A stretch of DNA of 64,000 nt from JAWWPY01 sp963822825 (lineage in GTDB: Bacteria; Actinomycetota; Actinomycetes; Streptosporangiales; Streptosporangiaceae), in contig CAWGIW010000010.1 of the NCBI GenBank assembly GCA_963822825.1, positions 1-64,000 on the forward strand. Reading direction: 5' to 3'. Positions 8,431 to 16,736 of the stretch are shown here, piece by piece. A program made the translations under genes and the position numbers. Below the pieces are notes generated by a model, which saw nothing but the letters and a program-made list of their open reading frames with translations, made no database searches and was not told the origin of the DNA. Positions within the stretch are counted from its first letter, which is position 1, and the number at the start of each line of letters is the position of its first letter.

Positions 8431-9260
8431 CGGCCAGAGCGGGAACCGCGGCTGGCTCGCCGGATCCGCCCGATCGTCCGATCCACCACCTCGAGAACGT
8501 GATGGGCACCGTCGTGACCATTGATGTCTACACCGCCGCGAGCGTGGCGGACGCCGAGGTCGCTGAACTCCGTGGGCAGCTTGACCGAGCGCGGGCCATT
8601 CTCCATCACGCGGACGAGGTCTTCAGTACATGGCAGCCGCACAGCCCGATCAGCCGGCTGCGCTCGGGGGAGTTCACCGGCGCGCAGGCCCCCGCGGAGG
8701 TAGCCGAGGTCCTTGAGCGTTGCGCGAACGCGCGCGAGCTCTCCAGCGGATGGTTCGACCCATGGGCCATGCCCGGCGGGATCGACCCGACCGGATACGT
8801 GAAGGGCTGGGCGGCGCAGAACGCGCTCGCTGCCTTCTCCGCGCAGTGCATCGTCGGCGCGGTCGTGAACGCGGCCGGTGACATCGCTAGTTTCGGCGGC
8901 CTGGGAAACGGCAAGCCCTTCCGGATCGGCATCGCCGATCCCCTCTCACCTGGCCGTCTCGCTGAGATCGTCGAACTCACCAGGGCGATCGCCACCTCGG
9001 GCAGCTACGAGCGAGGCAACCACTTGATCGACCCTCACTCGGGGCGCCCTTCTGCGCGGGCCGCCTCCGCCAGCGTGACCGGCCCTGACCTCGGGCTTGC
9101 CGACGCGCTGGCCACCGCCATGGTAGTGGCGGGAGAGGTCGGCCTGGCCTTCATCGAGCCACTCGAAAACTATGAAGCGCTCCTCATCGGCTTCGACGGC
9201 AGCCGGCGATGGACGGAGCGCTTTCCGTTTGCTCCGCGCGAGGCCACGCCGTCTCATTAA
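8427..9260 (+). CDS. apbE: FAD:protein FMN transferase
   Basis: ApbE-family flavinyltransferase, which attaches FMN through a phosphoester bond to a Thr/Ser of target proteins. Visible are the N-terminal MGTVVTIDVY, the STWQPHSPISRL block, GGIDPTGYVKGWAA, VNAAGDIASFG and the C-terminal ATSGSYERGNHLIDPHSGRP followed by DALATAM, all typical of the family. Length is 277 residues, on the short side but complete. The GTG start at 8427 overlaps the TGA of the FMN-binding protein gene (GTGA), so the two are translationally coupled; that protein is the obvious substrate. The gene itself shows no lesions. Confidence 0.9.
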   Translation: MTARAGTAAGSPDPPDRPIHHLENVMGTVVTIDVYTAASVADAEVAELRGQLDRARAILHHADEVFSTWQPHSPISRLRSGEFTGAQAPAEVAEVLERCANARELSSGWFDPWAMPGGIDPTGYVKGWAAQNALAAFSAQCIVGAVVNAAGDIASFGGLGNGKPFRIGIADPLSPGRLAEIVELTRAIATSGSYERGNHLIDPHSGRPSARAASASVTGPDLGLADALATAMVVAGEVGLAFIEPLENYEALLIGFDGSRRWTERFPFAPREATPSH

Positions 9261-9669
9261 CCGGCCGACGCGGGCTCACGTGGTCGAAGTCATCGCAGAT
9301 CAGGGGGCAGCAGCCGCGTCTAGGCCCGCACCGTGTGAATCGCCGACGAACACCCTGCCGTTCAGGCTTTGTTGAGTACTCGCTCGGCGAGGAAGTCCTC
9401 CCAGGTCCGGTGGCCTACTGCGCGTTCGGGTGCCAGGTTCGCGCCCGCCCGGACTGAGCCCGGACATCAGCACCGGGGAGGCGGGCACCTTCGACCGGGT
9501 TCATGCCTGCCCCCGCGCCGAGAACACCTGTCTGCCTCCTCGCGCCCACGCGGCCGTCCCGGCGAAAGTGTGGATATCAGCAGCCCACAGGGGGCCCGGC
9601 CCATCAGGTCGATTGAGCCGGCCGGGCCTTCGCCCATGGCTCTGCTCGAAAACTCAGAGAGGACCGACA
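9261..9669. other. Intergenic region without a recognisable gene
   Basis: About 410 bp. A short minus-strand stretch near 9375-9430 reads RTWEDFLAERVLNKA and could be a gene tail, but is too short to assign. The ribosome binding site for the next gene (gagaggac) lies at its right end. Confidence 0.4.
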
Positions 9670-11580
9670 ATGAACTTTGCCGATCGCACCAGGGGGGCGG
9701 CCGCAGCCAACGGTCCGCGGCCCCGTGCTCCGCGCAGCATATCGCGGCGCATCACGCTGCGCGTTGGCGTAGCGGTCGCGGCGTCAGGGGCACTGGCCGC
9801 AGGGGCACTGGCCCTTGTGCCCTTGGTTGGCGCCAGCTTGAGTAGCAACGGCAGCAAGATTAACAGCGGCGGCCCGACCGCTTACAGCTTCACGACGCTT
9901 AACAACAACAACGACCCGACGTTCAACCAGCTGCTGGGGATCAATGATCACGGCCTGATCGCTGGCTACTTCGGCTCCGGCGCGGCTGGCCACCCGAACC
10001 AGGGTTACCTGCTCCAGCCGAGGTACGGCCAGGCCAACTACGTCGGCGAGAACTACCCCGGCTCCGTCCAGACGCAAGTCACCGGGCTGAACAACCAAGG
10101 AACCACGGTCGGGTTCTTCTCTGACCAGAACAACCAGAACATGATGAACGACAACTTCGGCTTCTACGACGTCGGCGGACGATTCCACGAGGTCAACTTC
10201 CCGACGAACGACAACGCCACGCCGCCGGTTGACCAGTTGCTCGGCATCAACGACCAAGGCGTCGCGGTCGGCTTCTACACCAACGCCCAGGGCAACAACC
10301 GTGGGTACACCTACAACACCCACACCCGCAGGTTCACCGGGGTGCGCGTGCTGGGCTCGCCGGCCGGGACCGGTGGCCCGAGCCTGACCGCCACGGCGAT
10401 CAACGACTCAGGCGACATCGCCGGCTTCTACACGACGGCCGCCGGGGGGAGCGACGGGTTCGTCAAGGACGGCCGCCACTTCACCGACCTGGCTGCCCCC
10501 GGCGCCGCCTCCACCATGGCTCTGGGCATCAACGGCGACGGAGAGGTCGTCGGCACCTACACGGTGGGCACCGGCAACTCCGCGGTCATGCACGGGTTCA
10601 CCTGGACGCCATCCCGCGGGTTCAGCACCGTGGACGACCCCAATGGCGTGGGCACCACGACCATCAACGGCGTCAACAACCGCGGGGACCTCGTCGGCTT
10701 CTACACCGACACCGCCGGCAACACCGACGGGTTCCTAGCCACCCCGGGCGCCTCGGCCACTCCGACCGTCTCGGCCACTCCGACCGTCTCGGCGTCCCCG
10801 AGCGTCTCGGCGTCCCCGAGCGTCTCGGCCTCCCCGAGCGTCTCGGCCACCCCGACGGTTCTGCCCCTGGACCTCAAGCCGATGCCGGCCGGCACCGCGA
10901 GCTTCGGCCAGGACGGCATGAGCCAGCTGACCGTTCAGCTGTCCACGTTCGGGCTCACGCCCGGCTCATCCCACACCGTGGAGCTCCTGGGGCCCAACGG
11001 CTCTGGGCCGCTGGCCCAGTTGGGCATGCTGACCGCCAGCGCCGCCGGGCAGGGTGACGTGACCCTGGACAGCACCTCCACGGGCAGCATCCCAGACGGG
11101 AGCCGCCTGGTGATCCTCAACGGCACCCAGGGCGACGATGTCTCGAACGAGCCCATCGCCGAGACCGCCGTGCTGAGCGGGGACGTCGGCGGCCAGACCT
11201 TCACGCTCGAGCCGGTCGAGGTCAGCCCGGCCGGCGCCAGCCTCGGAACCCCCGATGGGCAGGCCACCATCGCCTACGACCCCGGTGCCCAGACACTGAC
11301 CGTCACCGTGAATGCGAGCGGCCTGACCCCCGGGAATCACGCCGCTCACATCCACCTCGGAAGCTGCGCCAGCCAGGGCGCAGTGCAGTACATGATGATG
11401 GACCTCGTCGCCAACAGCCAAGGCAACATCGTCGATGAGACCAGGATGATCTCGGGCGTGACCGCCCCGATACCGGCCAGCGGCTGGTACCTCAACATCC
11501 ACCAGGGAGATAGCAACACGATTCTGCAGAACGGTCAGCCGACCATCGACTTCCGGCCACTGCTCTGCGCTGACATCTAG
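9670..11580 (+). CDS. Secreted HAF-repeat protein with C-terminal CHRD-like domains
   Basis: A 636-residue exported protein. The N-terminus is basic then hydrophobic (signal peptide or anchor, about residues 20-60). Residues about 75-360 hold at least six HAF-type repeats of the pattern (G)IN-(D/N)-x-G-x-(I/V)-(A/V)-G-(F/Y), for example GINDHGLIAGYF, GINDQGVAVGFY and AINDSGDIAGFY, likely a beta-propeller. Then comes a Ser/Pro/Thr-rich linker of six near-identical hexapeptides, followed by two CHRD-like beta domains; the second has GNHAAHIHLGSC. The start at 9670 is preceded by gagaggac; the longer frame upstream lacks coding character. Role unknown, extracellular. Confidence 0.8.
   Translation: MNFADRTRGAAAANGPRPRAPRSISRRITLRVGVAVAASGALAAGALALVPLVGASLSSNGSKINSGGPTAYSFTTLNNNNDPTFNQLLGINDHGLIAGYFGSGAAGHPNQGYLLQPRYGQANYVGENYPGSVQTQVTGLNNQGTTVGFFSDQNNQNMMNDNFGFYDVGGRFHEVNFPTNDNATPPVDQLLGINDQGVAVGFYTNAQGNNRGYTYNTHTRRFTGVRVLGSPAGTGGPSLTATAINDSGDIAGFYTTAAGGSDGFVKDGRHFTDLAAPGAASTMALGINGDGEVVGTYTVGTGNSAVMHGFTWTPSRGFSTVDDPNGVGTTTINGVNNRGDLVGFYTDTAGNTDGFLATPGASATPTVSATPTVSASPSVSASPSVSASPSVSATPTVLPLDLKPMPAGTASFGQDGMSQLTVQLSTFGLTPGSSHTVELLGPNGSGPLAQLGMLTASAAGQGDVTLDSTSTGSIPDGSRLVILNGTQGDDVSNEPIAETAVLSGDVGGQTFTLEPVEVSPAGASLGTPDGQATIAYDPGAQTLTVTVNASGLTPGNHAAHIHLGSCASQGAVQYMMMDLVANSQGNIVDETRMISGVTAPIPASGWYLNIHQGDSNTILQNGQPTIDFRPLLCADI
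10753..10860 (+). repeat. Six 18-bp coding tandem repeats (linker)
   Basis: Six consecutive 18-bp units, each encoding S-A-(T/S)-P-(T/S)-V, separate the HAF and CHRD regions. Units 1-2 and 3-4 are identical pairs, indicating recent duplication, so the linker length is likely to vary between strains. Confidence 0.85.
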
Positions 11581-11624
11581 GACACGTCACAGCATGGCGG
11601 GCCGATCAGACTCCTGCTTAGGTC

Positions 11625-11658
11625 GGGTAGCCCGGGGAATCGCGCCCCCGGGCCACCC
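11625..11658 (+). terminator. Probable terminator of the HAF/CHRD gene
   Basis: The arms 11625-11637 and 11646-11658 form a 13-bp stem with one mismatch and an 8-nt loop, about 45 bp after the stop codon. Confidence 0.6.
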
Positions 11659-12278
11659 GGCCTTACACGATCCTTCTGCGGTGTGCACATTTCGACTTAG
11701 CCAGATCGAGGCTCGAGCGGCGTATCACGGCCTGATTCTTACCTCGCGGATTTGATTGCACTGCTGGCCTGGCGCCATAGCCGCCTGCCCCGTTTCCGCC
11801 TCTTTCGCTCGCGCCGGCCTCGCTACCGGGGAATCGCGCCGTTGCTGGCCCCCGGCGTGACAATGTCTAGGCGAGTACGAGGAGTGGCGCGACGCTCGCT
11901 TCTCTGAACTAGGCCACTTCCTATGTGTTTATCCCGTTATGCAGCTTCTTCTGGCGCTTCCCTCTCGTGTCCCGCCTCAGTCGCGGTGGCACAGCCTCGG
12001 TCAACTTGACACAACCGCTCGCCGCCTCAGTCAACTTGACGCAAGATCGTAGTCGGGAGCCCGGCGGTTTCCGCGGCCTCGGCGTACATGTCAGCCAGCG
12101 CCCATCACCAGGAGGCGCCCCGTCGGCGCGGTACAGACATCGAACCTCAACCTGCCCGGCCTGGGACCTGCCGGGTGCCATAACGCGTCGCTGATCACGG
12201 CGCAGCAGTCTCTGGTCCACCCGCGATACAGGCCCGGCCATGTCCTGCCGGATGTCGGTGACCGCAGGCGGCCGCGGG
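11659..12278. other. Intergenic region with a 21-bp direct repeat pair
   Basis: No gene was recognised. Two 21-bp direct repeats with two mismatches lie at 11994-12014 and 12024-12044 (core cagtcaacttgac, 30-bp period). The 14-mer gcttctctgaacta near 11898-11911 recurs at about 15199-15212, the breakpoint of two truncated genes, so it may mark an element end. Confidence 0.45.
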
Positions 12279-13061
12279 TCATGCGTCACGCCGGGCGAGG
12301 ATGCAGCCGCCGATGAGCAGCGCGGCGGCGGCGTAGGCGGCGAGGACGCTCATGCCGGCCCAGGCCGACAGCGGGCACGGAACCGGACCGCTGGTGCATA
12401 CCTGCCGGGGCACGGCCAGCGAATTCTGCACGATATTCAGCGGAGCGTACCTGGCGAGGTTCACGAGCTTCCCGGCAAGCTGGGCCGCCACGTACACGCC
12501 GGCGACCAGCACGACGATGCCCGACGTCGTATTCCGGGTGATCGTTCCAAGTCCCAGGCCGAGCAGGCCGATCAGGCAGTAACTGGCGCCCGTGAGGGCC
12601 ACGGCACGGAGCACGCCCGGCTGGCTCAGCGCGGGTGCCGCGACACCCTGTTTCAGGGCCAGGCCGCCCGCGGTAAATGACGCGAACGCCGCCACCTCGC
12701 CGGCGACCAGTGCCACCGCGCCGAACACCGCGGCCTTGGCGGCCAGCACCAGCGGCCGCCGCGGGGCGGCGGCCAGCGTGGAGCGGATCATCCCGGAGGT
12801 GTACTCGCTGGTCATCGTCAGCACGCCCAGGACGCTGACCAGCAGCACGCCGGCAAGCGTCCCGCCCGACAGGGCGCTTCTTGTCACATCAGCCGTGCTC
12901 GTGACGCCGGAGCGGGCCTGGACCGCGATCCCCGCCGCAGCGGCGACCGCAAGCGCGATGGTCCACCATGCCGAGCGCACGCTGCGCAGCTTGATCCATT
13001 CCATGCCGGCTACATGCCAGAACCGGTAGTGCCCCATCCGGGCTTCCCCGCGCGCGCTCAC
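12279..13061 (-). CDS. ABC-2 type transporter permease
   Basis: A membrane protein of 260 residues with about six transmembrane segments (for example WWTIALAVAAAAGIAV, GTLAGVLLVSVLGVLTM, and a C-terminal LAAYAAAALLIGGCIL), and the SEYTSGMIRSTLAA motif typical of ABC-2 permeases between the second and third helices. It pairs with the ATPase encoded immediately upstream. The GTG start at 13061 shares GTGA with that gene's stop, and an ATG eight codons inside (13037) is the alternative. Substrate unknown. Position in a MerR-led operon suggests inducible export. Confidence 0.8.
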   Translation of the reverse strand: MSARGEARMGHYRFWHVAGMEWIKLRSVRSAWWTIALAVAAAAGIAVQARSGVTSTADVTRSALSGGTLAGVLLVSVLGVLTMTSEYTSGMIRSTLAAAPRRPLVLAAKAAVFGAVALVAGEVAAFASFTAGGLALKQGVAAPALSQPGVLRAVALTGASYCLIGLLGLGLGTITRNTTSGIVVLVAGVYVAAQLAGKLVNLARYAPLNIVQNSLAVPRQVCTSGPVPCPLSAWAGMSVLAAYAAAALLIGGCILARRDA

Positions 13062-13789
13062 TTCCAGCCCGCCCGGTACTCGGCGCTGTCGCCGGTGAGC
13101 GCAAAGAACGCTTCTTCGAGGGAGGACGCACCGGCGGAAAGCTCCTCGGCCGACCCGTCGCCGAGCAGCCGCCCCCGGCCGATCACCACCAGGCGGCCGG
13201 CCATCACTGACATCTCGCTGATCAGGTGGCTGGAGACCAGCACCGTCCGGCCCTCGGCGGCCAGTGAGCGCAGCAGGCCGCGGATCCACCGAATCCCCTC
13301 CGGGTCCAGGCCGTTAACCGGCTCGTCCAGCAGCAGCACGCCCGGGTCGCCGAGCAGCGCCGCAGCGATGCCCAGCCGCTGCGCCATGCCCAGCGAGAAG
13401 CTTCCCGCCCGCCTGCGCGCGGCGCTCTCCAGCCCTACCATGCCCAGCACCTCGTCAACCCGGGCCCGCGGGATCGCATTGCTAGCGGCCAGCGCGGCCA
13501 GATGGGCGCGGGCGGGCCGGCCCGGGTGGAATGACCTGGCCTCCAGCATCGACCCGACCTCGCGCAGCGGCCACCGCAGGTCGCGGTAGGGCCGCCCGCC
13601 AACCCGGGCCTGCCCCGCATCCGCTCTGTCCAGCCCGAGGATCAGCCGCATCGTGGTGGACTTCCCCGACCCGTTCGGCCCCAGGAAGCCGGTCACCACG
13701 CCGGGCCGGACATCGAAGCTGAGCTGATCGACGGCGACCGTCGCGCCGTAGCGCTTGGTCAGCTGGCGAACCTGGATCACCGGCCTCAC
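13058..13789 (-). CDS. ABC transporter ATP-binding protein
   Basis: A 243-residue nucleotide-binding subunit. Walker A is GPNGSGKST (residues about 38-46), the signature is the degenerate FSLGMAQRLG typical of ABC-2/drug-export ATPases, Walker B is GVLLLDEP followed by VNGLDPEG, and the switch His is in VLVSSHLISEM. It overlaps the MerR gene by ATGA upstream and the permease by GTGA downstream, so the three genes form one tightly coupled operon. Confidence 0.9.
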   Translation of the reverse strand: MRPVIQVRQLTKRYGATVAVDQLSFDVRPGVVTGFLGPNGSGKSTTMRLILGLDRADAGQARVGGRPYRDLRWPLREVGSMLEARSFHPGRPARAHLAALAASNAIPRARVDEVLGMVGLESAARRRAGSFSLGMAQRLGIAAALLGDPGVLLLDEPVNGLDPEGIRWIRGLLRSLAAEGRTVLVSSHLISEMSVMAGRLVVIGRGRLLGDGSAEELSAGASSLEEAFFALTGDSAEYRAGWK

Positions 13790-14694
13790 CGTCCCTGCTC
13801 ATGCTGGGCGCGCAGCGCCGCCGCCAGCCACTTCAGGGGTGCCTGCGACGAGAACGGCTTCCTGCCGGTGATGACGGCGGTCAGCTGCCAGTACCGTTCG
13901 ACCCGCGGATCGGTGCCGGCCTCCAGCTGGGCCAGCAGCGTGCCGCGCTGCTGGCTGCCTGCCGTCCCGGCGAGGATGGCCTCCAGCACCCGGGCGCCCT
14001 CGGCAGAATCAGGCGGGACCCCGCGCCGCAGGGCGTCCCCGGCTGCCTCCTGCGCCTGGCCGACATCAAGCAGCCAGCGGCCGGCCTGGGCCGCGATGCC
14101 GACCTCAGTGACGACCTTCCGGATCCGCTGCCGGAAGTCCGGGTCGCTGGCGAGGCCGGCTAGCTCGATCCACGCCTCGACCTGCTCCGGGGAGGGGTCG
14201 TCGGGCAGGTCAGGACCGGCAGCCCAGCGCGCGGAACGGGCCGGGCTGGGATCCAGGCCCGCGAACACCTCGTCCGTGAAGTCATCGATGATCTGCCTGC
14301 GCTCGGCTGCTGACAGCCGGGCCAGCGCGTTCATCATGGCCATCTCCTTTCCGTCGGCCGCCCGCTTGATCACGGCGGCGAGCACCCCGCGGCGCAGCCG
14401 CAGGGTGCGGATCTGCGCATCCAGCGCCTCCAGGTGGACGGCGGCGACCTCGGCCACGCTCGCCTGGCCCGCCAGTACGCGGCGTACCTCCGGCAGGCCA
14501 AGCCCCAGCTCGCGCAGCGTGACGATCAGCTCCAGCCGGGCCACGCACGCCGCGTCATACAACCGCCGGCCGCCGTCGGTACGCTCCGCCGGGGGCAGCA
14601 CGCCGGTATCGGACCAGAACCGGATCGTGCGCACCGGCAGCCCCGAGCGCCGGGCCAGCTCACCGATGGAAAGCAGAAGGCCGTCATCGTCCAC
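13786..14694 (-). CDS. MerR family transcriptional regulator with large effector domain
   Basis: The N-terminal winged helix is clear: LSIGELARRSGLPVRTIRFW, then GGRRLYDAACVARLELI, followed by the dimerisation helix. About 190 further residues form a helical effector-binding region without the Cys residues of metal sensors, so a drug or organic ligand is more likely. The GTG start at 14694 (VDDDGLLLSIG) is chosen because the conserved domain follows directly; a longer frame reaches 14790 but lacks conservation. It heads the operon with the ABC exporter and probably controls it. Confidence 0.85.
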   Translation of the reverse strand: MDDDGLLLSIGELARRSGLPVRTIRFWSDTGVLPPAERTDGGRRLYDAACVARLELIVTLRELGLGLPEVRRVLAGQASVAEVAAVHLEALDAQIRTLRLRRGVLAAVIKRAADGKEMAMMNALARLSAAERRQIIDDFTDEVFAGLDPSPARSARWAAGPDLPDDPSPEQVEAWIELAGLASDPDFRQRIRKVVTEVGIAAQAGRWLLDVGQAQEAAGDALRRGVPPDSAEGARVLEAILAGTAGSQQRGTLLAQLEAGTDPRVERYWQLTAVITGRKPFSSQAPLKWLAAALRAQHEQGR

Positions 14695-14711
14695 GGGCGC
14701 CAGTCTGCATC

Positions 14712-14726
14712 CTCCACCAGATGGAG
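14712..14726 (-). promoter_or_regulatory. Candidate MerR operator
   Basis: The 15-bp interrupted palindrome CTCCA-tctgg-TGGAG lies just upstream of the MerR start, where an autoregulated MerR operator would be expected. No well-formed -35/-10 pair was established. Confidence 0.35.
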
Positions 14727-14928
14727 AAGCAAATACTTCGCACCACCCCCACGATCGCCGCAGCCGGAACCGGTCAGCAGACAGCAGCATGCGCAGAATC
14801 CATCCAGGAAGAATCGGGCAATTCTGCCCTGGCCGGCTTTCACAGGGGTCCCGTCCTTCTCCCTTTCACTGCGACCGCGATTCGCTCGGCCTGGTTGCGC
14901 AGGGCGGCGGCCGTGATGCCGGGCGGCA

Positions 14929-15198
14929 TCATGGGAGGTTTCCGGGCAGGGTGGCGGTGCGGGCGGCGATGTCGCGGTAGGCGGGGATGCCGAGGCTGAC
15001 GGTGGCGGCCCGGCGGGTCCGGTCGTCGAGCTGGGCGAGCTTGTCCCGGGCGGCGGCGAGGCTGACGCGCAGGCCCTCGGCCTCTCCGAGCCAGCCCTCG
15101 CGCTCGGCCTCGGCGATGCGGGCGGTGAGGTTGTCGCGGATGTCGGTCAGGCGTGACCGCTGGCCCGGGTCGATGCGGAGGACGGGGCATCTGACGCA
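14929..15198 (-). pseudogene. C-terminal fragment of an actinobacterial integrase
   Basis: The last 89 residues (CVRCPVLRIDPGQRSRL, then RDNLTARIAEAEREGWLGEA) match the charged helical tail found at the end of a common group of actinobacterial tyrosine recombinases, based on memory of that family. The catalytic domain is missing: upstream of about 15198 the sequence changes abruptly to an oppositely oriented, also truncated gene. Confidence 0.55.
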
Positions 15199-15211
15199 GC
15201 TTCTCTGAACT

Positions 15212-15715
15212 AACCGTTTAGGCACGACCCGGCGTGACGGTTCGGCGCGGATAAGCGGCGTCGAGCCTTTGATCATGGACGGCGACTTGTGGCTGTCGAT
15301 GATGCCCGCCTCGGCCAAGGCGCGCGACCTGTACCGCGACCCGCGGGTCCTGCTGCACAGCATCGTCACCAATCCAGCACCTCAGGCAGAGATCATGATG
15401 CGCGGTACCGTCCGGATGGAGACTGCTCATGATGTACAGCGACGTTATGCTGCTGTCGCCGGCGCCCACCTTGGCTGGTGGCCCGTCCCTGGCGAGTTCG
15501 CCCTGTTTGCCGTGGACATTAACGAGGTCGCTTATATCGGGCATGACGCCGGGAGCAACGCCCAGCACGTGGCCCGCTGGCCCGCCGGCGAGGAGTACCT
15601 GCGTCCGTCCGTGACACCGACCAGCCTTGGTCCCCCCCGAGCCCGTCTGCCGACTGCTCGCCCAGGACGGCTCAGCCCAACAGGACGGTTCAGCCTGAAT
15701 ACGTCATGGCTCTGA
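15212..15715 (+). pseudogene. 5'-truncated PPOX (FMN/F420-binding oxidase) family gene
   Basis: Translation gives TTRRDGSARISGVEPLIM then DGDLWLSMMPASAKARDLYR and VLLHSIVTNP, the core of a pyridoxamine-5'-phosphate-oxidase-like flavin-binding protein. The first 20-30 residues are missing because a stop codon and foreign sequence lie just upstream. Near the end a run of seven C (15632-15638) probably shifts the frame: one frame ends at 15715, while the other continues EPVCRLLAQDG to a stop near 15698. Not expected to be functional. Confidence 0.6.
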
Positions 15716-15720
15716 CGAGC

Positions 15721-15790
15721 AGGGCAGCAAGACAGCTCAGGGCAGCACGACAGCTCAGGGCAGCACGACAGCTCAGGGCAGCAAGACAGC
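15721..15790. repeat. 18-bp tandem repeat, about four copies
   Basis: The unit agggcagc(a/c)(a/c)gacagctc begins at 15721, 15739, 15757 and 15775, the last copy being incomplete. The middle two copies are identical. It lies outside any recognised gene, directly after the truncated PPOX gene. Confidence 0.85.
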
Positions 15791-15953
15791 GAGTGCACAC
15801 CCCGCGGCAAATACGCATCCGACGGCGGTAACGCACCCGCCGGCTGAGCCTCGCGGCCTATTCCAGATTGAGGCGGCACGAGTCTCCCATCGCAGATGGC
15901 CGGGATCGACCACCCGTGGCCCATCTGTCAGTGCCGCGTGCCATGGTGGAAGT

Positions 15954-16607
15954 GTGAACAAGCTCGGCACGCAGGAGATCCTCGACGCAAGGCTCGACGA
16001 CTGGCGCAAACTCGCCCAGGCCCTGCACGCGCGCTACCGGATCACGGACTTCAACGCAGGCGCGGCATTCGTCGCTGCTGTCGCGGAGGCGGCTGAGGCC
16101 GCCAGCCACCACCCCGACCTCAAGATGACCTACGGGGTAGTCGATGTCTCGCTGTGCACCCACGAGGACGGCTTGTGGGTCACCCAGAAGGACATCGACA
16201 TGGCACAGACGATCAGTGAGATCGCACGGCAGAAAGGGCTCACGCCTGAGCCCACCGCCGTGACCCAGCTCGAGATCGCTCTCGATACCGCGGACGAGAA
16301 CGCCGTCGCCCCGTTCTGGTCGGTCTTGCTCACCGGCAGCCCCGAAAACAAGATCTACGACTCGGTCTTCGACCCGACCGGCCGGGTCCCGGGTCTGTGG
16401 TTCCAGGGCACCGACGAGCACGAAGCCCCTCGCCAGCGCTGGCATTTCGACCTGTGGCTGGCCGCCGAGGTGGCGGAGGAGCGGATCAGGGCAGCCGTTG
16501 CGAGAGGCGGGTCCGTCGTCGATGACTCGGAGGCGCCGTCATTCACCGTTCTCGCGGACCCGGATGGCAACAGGGTTTGCGTCTGCACATGCCTCGAGCG
16601 AGGCTGA
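15954..16607 (+). CDS. Pterin-4a-carbinolamine dehydratase/VOC domain fusion
   Basis: Residues about 1-95 form a DCoH-type domain with the dehydratase signature EAASHHPDLKMTYGVVDVSL followed by THEDG, including the paired His and the later His. Residues about 110-217 form a VOC/glyoxalase-like half (LEIALDTAD at the start, VFDPTGRVPGLWFQ, and a closing VLADPDGNRVCVC). The start MNKLG is preceded by ggtggaagt. This two-domain layout recurs in actinobacteria. The first domain would dehydrate 4a-hydroxytetrahydropterins; the role of the second is unknown. Confidence 0.8.
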   Translation: MNKLGTQEILDARLDDWRKLAQALHARYRITDFNAGAAFVAAVAEAAEAASHHPDLKMTYGVVDVSLCTHEDGLWVTQKDIDMAQTISEIARQKGLTPEPTAVTQLEIALDTADENAVAPFWSVLLTGSPENKIYDSVFDPTGRVPGLWFQGTDEHEAPRQRWHFDLWLAAEVAEERIRAAVARGGSVVDDSEAPSFTVLADPDGNRVCVCTCLERG

Positions 16608-16736
16608 TGGCGTTCGACGACGCCCGATCATCGGCTACCCGCCGGCGCCGCGGGCCCGGGGATGATCCGCGGGGCTTCTGTGCGTTGGTAAACGGATTCG
16701 TAAATGGGGAACTTGATCAGGCCTGACGCGGTCAGG

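Noticed and set aside
9300..9430. Minus-strand RTWEDFLAERVLNKA resembling the integrase HRAWEDF segment
   Set aside because: Only a handful of residues match, and the rest of an integrase is absent.
10753..10860. CRISPR-like array
   Set aside because: The 18-bp units have no spacers and are in frame with a linker of the HAF/CHRD protein.
15721..15790. CRISPR-like array
   Set aside because: Units are contiguous 18-bp tandem repeats without spacers.
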